Below are positions 59,684 to 64,000 of a stretch of DNA of 64,000 nucleotides, piece after piece (the first letter of the stretch is position 1; each line of letters begins with the position of its first letter). Source of the DNA: an uncultured Faecalibacterium sp. (GTDB lineage: Bacteria > Bacillota > Clostridia > Oscillospirales > Ruminococcaceae); the NCBI GenBank assembly GCA_934525845.1, contig CAKSZS010000001.1:1-64000 (forward strand), written 5' to 3'. The translations under genes were made by a program, and so were the position numbers. The notes below the pieces were generated by a model. The model searched no databases, was not told the origin of the DNA, and worked only from the letters and a program-made list of their open reading frames with translations.

Positions 59684-61126
59684 ATGAATTACGCAGTTGT
59701 TTTCCGCCTGCTGGGCTATATCCTGATGATCGAGGGGGCCTTGCTGCTGCTGCCCGCCGCCACCAGTCTGCTCTACGGCGAGTGGATGGTGCTGGGCGTC
59801 TTTCTGCTGACGGCAGCAGTCAGTGCAGCCATCGGTTTTGTGCTGAAGGGCATCAAGCCCCGCAGCAAGGTATTCTATATGCGGGAAGGCTTTGCGGCCA
59901 CGGCCCTGAGCTGGATCGTCATTTCGGTGGTGGGTGCGGTGCCCTTTGTGCTCACCGGCTGCATCCCCAACCCGGTGGATGCCCTGTTTGAGACGGTGTC
60001 CGGCTTCACCACCACCGGCGCCAGCATCCTGCCCGGGGTGGAAGATCTGCCCAAGGGCATCCTGCTGTGGCGCAGTTTTACCCACTGGATCGGCGGCATG
60101 GGTGTTCTGGTGTTCCTGCTGTCCCTGCTGCCCCTGACCGGCGGCTCCCACGTCAACCTGATGAAGGCCGAAAGCCCCGGCCCGCAGGTGGACAAGCTGG
60201 TGCCGAAAGTGCAGTCCACCGCCAAGATCCTGTACGGCATCTATCTGGCGCTGACCATCCTGGAACTGGTGTTCCTGCTGGTGGGCGGGATGCCGTTGTT
60301 CGAGTCCCTGCTCACCGCTTTTGGTACGGCGGGCACCGGCGGCTTCGGCTTCAAGAACGACAGCTTCGGCAGTTTCTCGCCCTACATCCAGTGGGTCGTG
60401 ACCATCTTCATGATCCTGTTCGGCGTCAACTTCAATGCATACTTTTTGCTGCTGATGCGCAAGTTCCGCCGGGCAGCGGCCAGCGAAGAGGTGCGCGGCT
60501 ACTTTGCCATCATCGCGGCTGCTGTTGCCGTCATCACGGCCAACATTTACAGCATCTACAACAGCTTCGGCGAGGCGCTGCGGCAGGCAGCGTTCCAGGT
60601 GGGATCCATCATCACCACCACGGGCTTTTCCAGCTGTGACTTTGACCAGTGGCCGACCCTCTCCAAGGAGATCCTGGTCGTGCTGATGTTCGTGGGTGCC
60701 TGCGCCGGCAGTACCGGCGGCGGCATCAAGGTCAGCCGCCTCCTGATTTTGGGCAAGACACTGGGCAAGGAACTGAAGCAGGCCCTGCACCCGCAGGTGG
60801 TGGCCCCGGTGCGCATGGACGGCAAGCTGCTGAACCATGAGACCATCCGCACCACCAACGTCTTTATGGCAGCATACATTTTCATCTTTGTGGCATCGTT
60901 CCTGCTCATCAGCCTGAATGGCTACGACATGGTGACCAACTTCACCTCGGTGGCCGCGACCCTGAACAACATCGGCCCCGGCCTGAATCAGGTCGGCCCC
61001 ATGATGAACTTCGGCGGGTATTCCAACCCGGCCAAACTGGTATTGATCTTTGATATGCTGGCGGGCCGTCTGGAAATTTTCCCCATGCTGGTGCTTTTTA
61101 TGCCCGATACCTGGCGCAAGTTCTGA
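59684..61126 (+). CDS. trkH: Trk-type potassium channel/transporter subunit TrkH
   Basis: A 480-residue membrane protein with four pore repeats, each with a selectivity-filter glycine: SGFTTTGASIL, GTAGTGGFGF, ITTTGFSSCDF and LNNIGPGLNQVG. About ten helices are seen in total. It imports K+ together with TrkA, which is encoded immediately upstream. An internal HPQVVAPVRMDGKLL segment is the usual cytoplasmic loop before the last pair. It is complete and followed by a terminator shared with comM. Confidence 0.95.
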   Translation: MNYAVVFRLLGYILMIEGALLLLPAATSLLYGEWMVLGVFLLTAAVSAAIGFVLKGIKPRSKVFYMREGFAATALSWIVISVVGAVPFVLTGCIPNPVDALFETVSGFTTTGASILPGVEDLPKGILLWRSFTHWIGGMGVLVFLLSLLPLTGGSHVNLMKAESPGPQVDKLVPKVQSTAKILYGIYLALTILELVFLLVGGMPLFESLLTAFGTAGTGGFGFKNDSFGSFSPYIQWVVTIFMILFGVNFNAYFLLLMRKFRRAAASEEVRGYFAIIAAAVAVITANIYSIYNSFGEALRQAAFQVGSIITTTGFSSCDFDQWPTLSKEILVVLMFVGACAGSTGGGIKVSRLLILGKTLGKELKQALHPQVVAPVRMDGKLLNHETIRTTNVFMAAYIFIFVASFLLISLNGYDMVTNFTSVAATLNNIGPGLNQVGPMMNFGGYSNPAKLVLIFDMLAGRLEIFPMLVLFMPDTWRKF

Positions 61127-61138
61127 GAACGATCAACA

Positions 61139-61175
61139 AAAAACTCGCTGTCCGCAAAGACAGCGAGTTTTTTGT
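61139..61175. terminator. Bidirectional terminator between trkH and comM
   Basis: AAAACTCGCTGTC and GACAGCGAGTTTT form a 13-bp stem with a 6-base loop; T's and A's flank it on the two sides. Confidence 0.92.
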
Positions 61176-62713
61176 TATCCTTCAATTTTTTCCTGCGCCC
61201 GGTATTGCAGCGCTTCCAGCAGAGAATCCTCGTCCAGCAGCTGCTTTCCGGCTAAATCAGCCACGGTGCGTGCCACCCGCAGGATGCGGTCATGGGCGCG
61301 GGCGGAAAGCCCCAGTGCATCGTAGGAAGCCCGCAGGAGCCGCTCGGCGCCGGGGGTCATGCGGCAGACCCGGCGTACCTGCCCGGCGGTGAGCTGGGCG
61401 TTGCAGCGAACCTGTTCGAATCCGGGAGCCGCATAGCGTTTTTCCTGGATGGCCCGTGCGGCCAGCACTTGTTTGCGCAGGTCGGCGCTGCTTTCGGCGG
61501 GGGCAGCGGTGTGCAGCTCATCAAAAGCGATGGGGTCCATCTCGACACAGAGGTCGATGCGGTCCAGCAGCGGGCCGGACACCCGGCTGCGGTACTGCCG
61601 CACAGCGCTGGGCGAACAGGTGCAGGGCCGGGTGGGGTGCCCGTAGTAGCCGCACTTGCAGGGGTTCATAGCCGCCACCAGCTGGAAACGGCTGGGGTAG
61701 GTGGCACTGCCTGCCGCGCGGCTCACGGTGATCTGCCCATCTTCCAGGGGCTGACGCAGGACCTCCAGACTTTCGCGAGAGAACTCCGGCAGTTCGTCCA
61801 GGAACAGCACGCCGCAGTTGGCCAGACTGCACTCACCGGGGCGGAACTGCGCCCCACCGCCGGCCAGAGCTGCGGAACTGGCCGAGTGGTGCGGACTGCG
61901 GAAGGGCCGCGCGGTAATGAGACCGCGTCCCTGGGGCAGCTGCCCGGCGATGGAGTAGATCTTGGTGGTCTCCACGGCTTCTTCCCGGGTGAGGGGCGGC
62001 AGGATGCCGGGCAGGCGCTTGGCCAGCATGGATTTGCCGGTGCCCGGAGCGCCCACCAGAAGCACGTTGTGCCCTCCGGCAGCCGCAATGACCATAGCCC
62101 GCCGCGCCAGCGACTGGCCCATTACGTCTGCAAAATCCGGCACCTGTGTCCAGGCGTCCGCCGGGTCAAAGGGCACCGCCGCTGCAGGGGAGAGCGGGCG
62201 CACGCCCCGCAGGGCGTCCACCACTTCCCGGGCTGTGCGGGCCGGGTAAACGGTCATAGAGTCTGCGCAGGCTTCTGCGGCCTCGGCGGCGTTTTCAGCC
62301 GGGACATACAGCGCCCGGATGCCGTTTTCCGCTGCCGCCAGTGCCATGGGCAGCACACCAGATACCGGCCGCAGGGTGCCGTCCAGTGCCAGCTCGCCCA
62401 GAAAGGCAGCATCGGCGGGAACATCCTCCAGCTGACCGCTGGCCGTCAGAACCGCCAGCAGTAAGGGCAGGTCGTACACCGGGCCGGTCTTGCGCCGGTC
62501 AGCGGGGGCCAGGTTGACGGTGATGCGCCGGTCCGGAAATTTGAACCCCAGATTCTTGATGGCGGCGCGCACCCGGTCGGCACTTTCCCGCACGGCAGAA
62601 TCCGGCAGACCTACGATGGAAAATGCGGGAAGGCCGCCTGAAACATCGGCTTCCACCGCAACGGCAAAGCCGTTCAGACCGCTGAGACCAAAGCTTTTTG
62701 TGACCGAATACAT
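61175..62713 (-). CDS. comM: YifB/ComM-family Mg chelatase-like AAA+ ATPase
   Basis: A 512-residue ATPase. An N-terminal Lon-protease-like domain (LNGFAVAVEADVSGGLPAFS, IVGLPDSAVRESADRVRAAI) precedes the AAA+ module with Walker A LLVGAPGTGKSMLAKRLP and Walker B GVLFLDELPEF. A cysteine cluster, MNPCKCGYYGHPTRPCTCSP, follows, and a C-terminal lid domain ends it. ComM is a hexameric branch-migration helicase used in natural transformation in Gram-negatives; its job in Firmicutes is less certain. The ATG at 62713 follows GAGAGG; the upstream open frame is unlikely to be translated. Confidence 0.93.
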   Translation of the reverse strand: MYSVTKSFGLSGLNGFAVAVEADVSGGLPAFSIVGLPDSAVRESADRVRAAIKNLGFKFPDRRITVNLAPADRRKTGPVYDLPLLLAVLTASGQLEDVPADAAFLGELALDGTLRPVSGVLPMALAAAENGIRALYVPAENAAEAAEACADSMTVYPARTAREVVDALRGVRPLSPAAAVPFDPADAWTQVPDFADVMGQSLARRAMVIAAAGGHNVLLVGAPGTGKSMLAKRLPGILPPLTREEAVETTKIYSIAGQLPQGRGLITARPFRSPHHSASSAALAGGGAQFRPGECSLANCGVLFLDELPEFSRESLEVLRQPLEDGQITVSRAAGSATYPSRFQLVAAMNPCKCGYYGHPTRPCTCSPSAVRQYRSRVSGPLLDRIDLCVEMDPIAFDELHTAAPAESSADLRKQVLAARAIQEKRYAAPGFEQVRCNAQLTAGQVRRVCRMTPGAERLLRASYDALGLSARAHDRILRVARTVADLAGKQLLDEDSLLEALQYRAQEKIEG

Positions 62714-62852
62714 GGCGCACCTCTCTGTATGACGGTGTTGTGAATGTGGAAAAAATTGGAAAAATGCACAGCGCTTCGACAGCATTTTCCGATCAGATTC
62801 ATTATAGTAAAGGGCAGGAACGTTGTCAATGCAGCGGAAAGGAGAACGATCA

Positions 62853-63209
62853 ATGATGACGGGCAAAGAATACTGCCGCTATATCCGCACTTATTCCGAA
62901 CTGAAGGGGCTGCAGCACGCGCGCACAGTGCTGTACTGCGCGTCCACGCTCCCACAGGGGGTTCTGGTGGAACTGCGCCGGGAACAGGATGGCTGCGTGA
63001 GCCGAAGCCGGGTGCTGACCCCGGCGGACAGCTTTGCACAGGTGATGCCGCTCCTGCGCTATCTGTGCGAAAACGGCATTGAGCTGGAACAATGGCTGGA
63101 TGTGCTGGAAGATGTGCGGATGCCGTACCGGAAACTGGATGGAACGGAAAATCCCTGCACGGTCCCGGGAATTTCCGCAGAACCGGAAGCCTTTTGTGGC
63201 ATTTGCTGA
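62853..63209 (+). CDS. Conserved hypothetical protein (118 aa)
   Basis: A small cytoplasmic protein with no recognised domain. It begins MMTGKEYCRYIRTYSELKGL, has a beta-rich middle (HARTVLYCASTLPQGVLVEL, SRSRVLTPA), a helical LLRYLCENGIELEQWLDVLE segment, and several cysteines. The start at 62853 follows AAAGGAGAACG; a second ATG is adjacent. It diverges from comM and lies upstream of the phosphosugar mutase, from which it is separated by a promoter. No function is proposed. Confidence 0.6.
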   Translation: MMTGKEYCRYIRTYSELKGLQHARTVLYCASTLPQGVLVELRREQDGCVSRSRVLTPADSFAQVMPLLRYLCENGIELEQWLDVLEDVRMPYRKLDGTENPCTVPGISAEPEAFCGIC

Positions 63210-63242
63210 TTTTAGACAGGCAGAATGTGGCAGAATCGGCAA

Positions 63243-63271
63243 TTGACAGGAGGAACACAAGAGTTTATAGT
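63243..63271 (+). promoter_or_regulatory. Sigma-A promoter of the phosphosugar mutase gene
   Basis: A perfect TTGACA (63243-63248), a 17-base spacer and TATAGT (63266-63271), 62 bases before the start codon. Confidence 0.82.
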
Positions 63272-63333
63272 ATAAGTAGGTTTGAACAAACTGTCCTTTT
63301 TTGGGAAAAAATAATAAAGGTAAGGTGTGCAAT

Positions 63334-64000
63334 ATGTATCTGGATGAGTACAAGCGCTGGCTGGCAGCGGAGCTGGAGGATGCGGATCTGAAGCCCGAAC
63401 TGGTCAAGATCGAGGGCAGCGACGATGAGATCAAGGATCGCTTTGCGGTGGCGTTGAAGTTTGGTACGGCTGGTCTGCGCGGCGTTCTGGGCGCCGGCAC
63501 CAACCGTATGAACATTTATGTGGTCCGTCAGGCCACGCAGGGCCTGGCCAACTGGGTCAAGACCCAGGGCGGCAATCAGACCGTGGCCATCAGCTACGAC
63601 AGCCGCCTGAAGAGCGATGTCTTTGCAAAGACTGCTGCCGGCGTTCTGGCCGCCAACGGCATCAAAGTCCGCATTTACGATGCCCTGATGCCGGTCCCGG
63701 CCCTGAGCTTTGCCACCCGTTATTATCAGTGCAATGCAGGCATCATGGTCACCGCCTCCCACAACCCGGCCAAGTACAACGGCTACAAGGCTTACGGCCC
63801 GGACGGCTGCCAGATGACCGATGACGCTGCCGCCATCGTGTACGATGAGATCCAGAAGACCGATGTGCTCACCGGCGCAAAGTACATCTCCTTTGCCGAG
63901 GGCGTGGAGAACGGCATGATCCGCTTTGTGGGCGATGACTGCAAGAAGGCACTGTACGATGCCATCGAAGCACGTCAGGTGCGCCCGGGTCTGTGCAAGA
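63334..64000 (+). CDS. Phospho-sugar mutase (phosphoglucomutase/phosphomannomutase), cut by the window end
   Basis: The first 222 residues of an alpha-D-phosphohexomutase. It begins MYLDEYKRWLAAEL, then KFGTAGLRGVLGAGTNRMN (the N-terminal substrate-binding loop), and the phosphoserine loop MVTASHNPAKYNGYKAYG with the active-site serine. The ~35-residue stretch before FGTAGLR places it with the long (~560-580-residue) Firmicute PgcA-type phosphoglucomutases, which interconvert glucose-6-phosphate and glucose-1-phosphate. The frame is still open at base 64000. The ATG at 63334 follows an AAAGGTAAGG purine run. Confidence 0.93.
   Translation, partial: MYLDEYKRWLAAELEDADLKPELVKIEGSDDEIKDRFAVALKFGTAGLRGVLGAGTNRMNIYVVRQATQGLANWVKTQGGNQTVAISYDSRLKSDVFAKTAAGVLAANGIKVRIYDALMPVPALSFATRYYQCNAGIMVTASHNPAKYNGYKAYGPDGCQMTDDAAAIVYDEIQKTDVLTGAKYISFAEGVENGMIRFVGDDCKKALYDAIEARQVRPGLCK

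Overview
The window looks like a chromosomal segment of a GC-rich gut Firmicute (Oscillospiraceae/Ruminococcaceae, most like Faecalibacterium). The support is Firmicute-type Shine-Dalgarno sites and sigma-A promoters, HrcA/CIRCE control of a small heat-shock protein, a type A RNase P RNA, YolD/Y-polymerase and YufO-type nucleoside ABC genes, and strict-anaerobe redox proteins. The genus is inferred; there is no 16S gene here.

Left part (1-38 kb) is accessory and visibly eroding. It holds an adenine deaminase tail, an HxlR regulator with an iron alcohol dehydrogenase, an AT-rich insert, a sodium-symporter gene with an internal deletion, Hsp20, and a flavodoxin/ferredoxin protein. A collapsed type III-A CRISPR locus follows: csm2, csm3 and a csm4 that runs in frame into the back half of a short-chain dehydrogenase. 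cas10, csm5, cas6, cas1, cas2 and any array are absent. Next come a ZIP transporter, a cluster of alpha/beta hydrolases with a methyltransferase (two members damaged), ybaK, a Y-family polymerase with YolD, and a two-component system next to malic enzyme and a 2-hydroxycarboxylate transporter. Then come a ZinT-like lipoprotein (probable frameshift), an AraC/ABC/ABC operon ending in an AraC remnant, sugar and aldo-keto oxidoreductases, a 643-aa protein that appears to join a NADAR-type domain to a Card1-like PD-(D/E)XK nuclease, an alpha-glucosidase/HAD chimera cut by an IS3-family (IS150-type) element, and a LysR gene.

Right part (38-64 kb) is intact housekeeping DNA. argG-purA-pyrB-pyrI makes arginine precursor, AMP precursor and carbamoyl aspartate. 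nadE, a NusG-II protein and an LCP cell-wall ligase form a leftward run. rnpB and a pseudouridine synthase diverge from one promoter region. An M23 endopeptidase is followed by a nucleoside salvage block (deoD, cdd, BMP-type binding lipoprotein, ATPase, two permeases, pyrimidine-nucleoside phosphorylase). trkA-trkH imports potassium; comM, a small unknown gene and a phosphosugar mutase cut by the window edge finish it.

Main points: (1) the csm4-dehydrogenase fusion and the series of deletions and frameshifts confined to the left half; (2) the NADAR-nuclease fusion, the best candidate for an undescribed defence-type protein; (3) a repeated TTAG-N6-CTAA operator in front of four accessory transcription units, suggesting one shared regulator.
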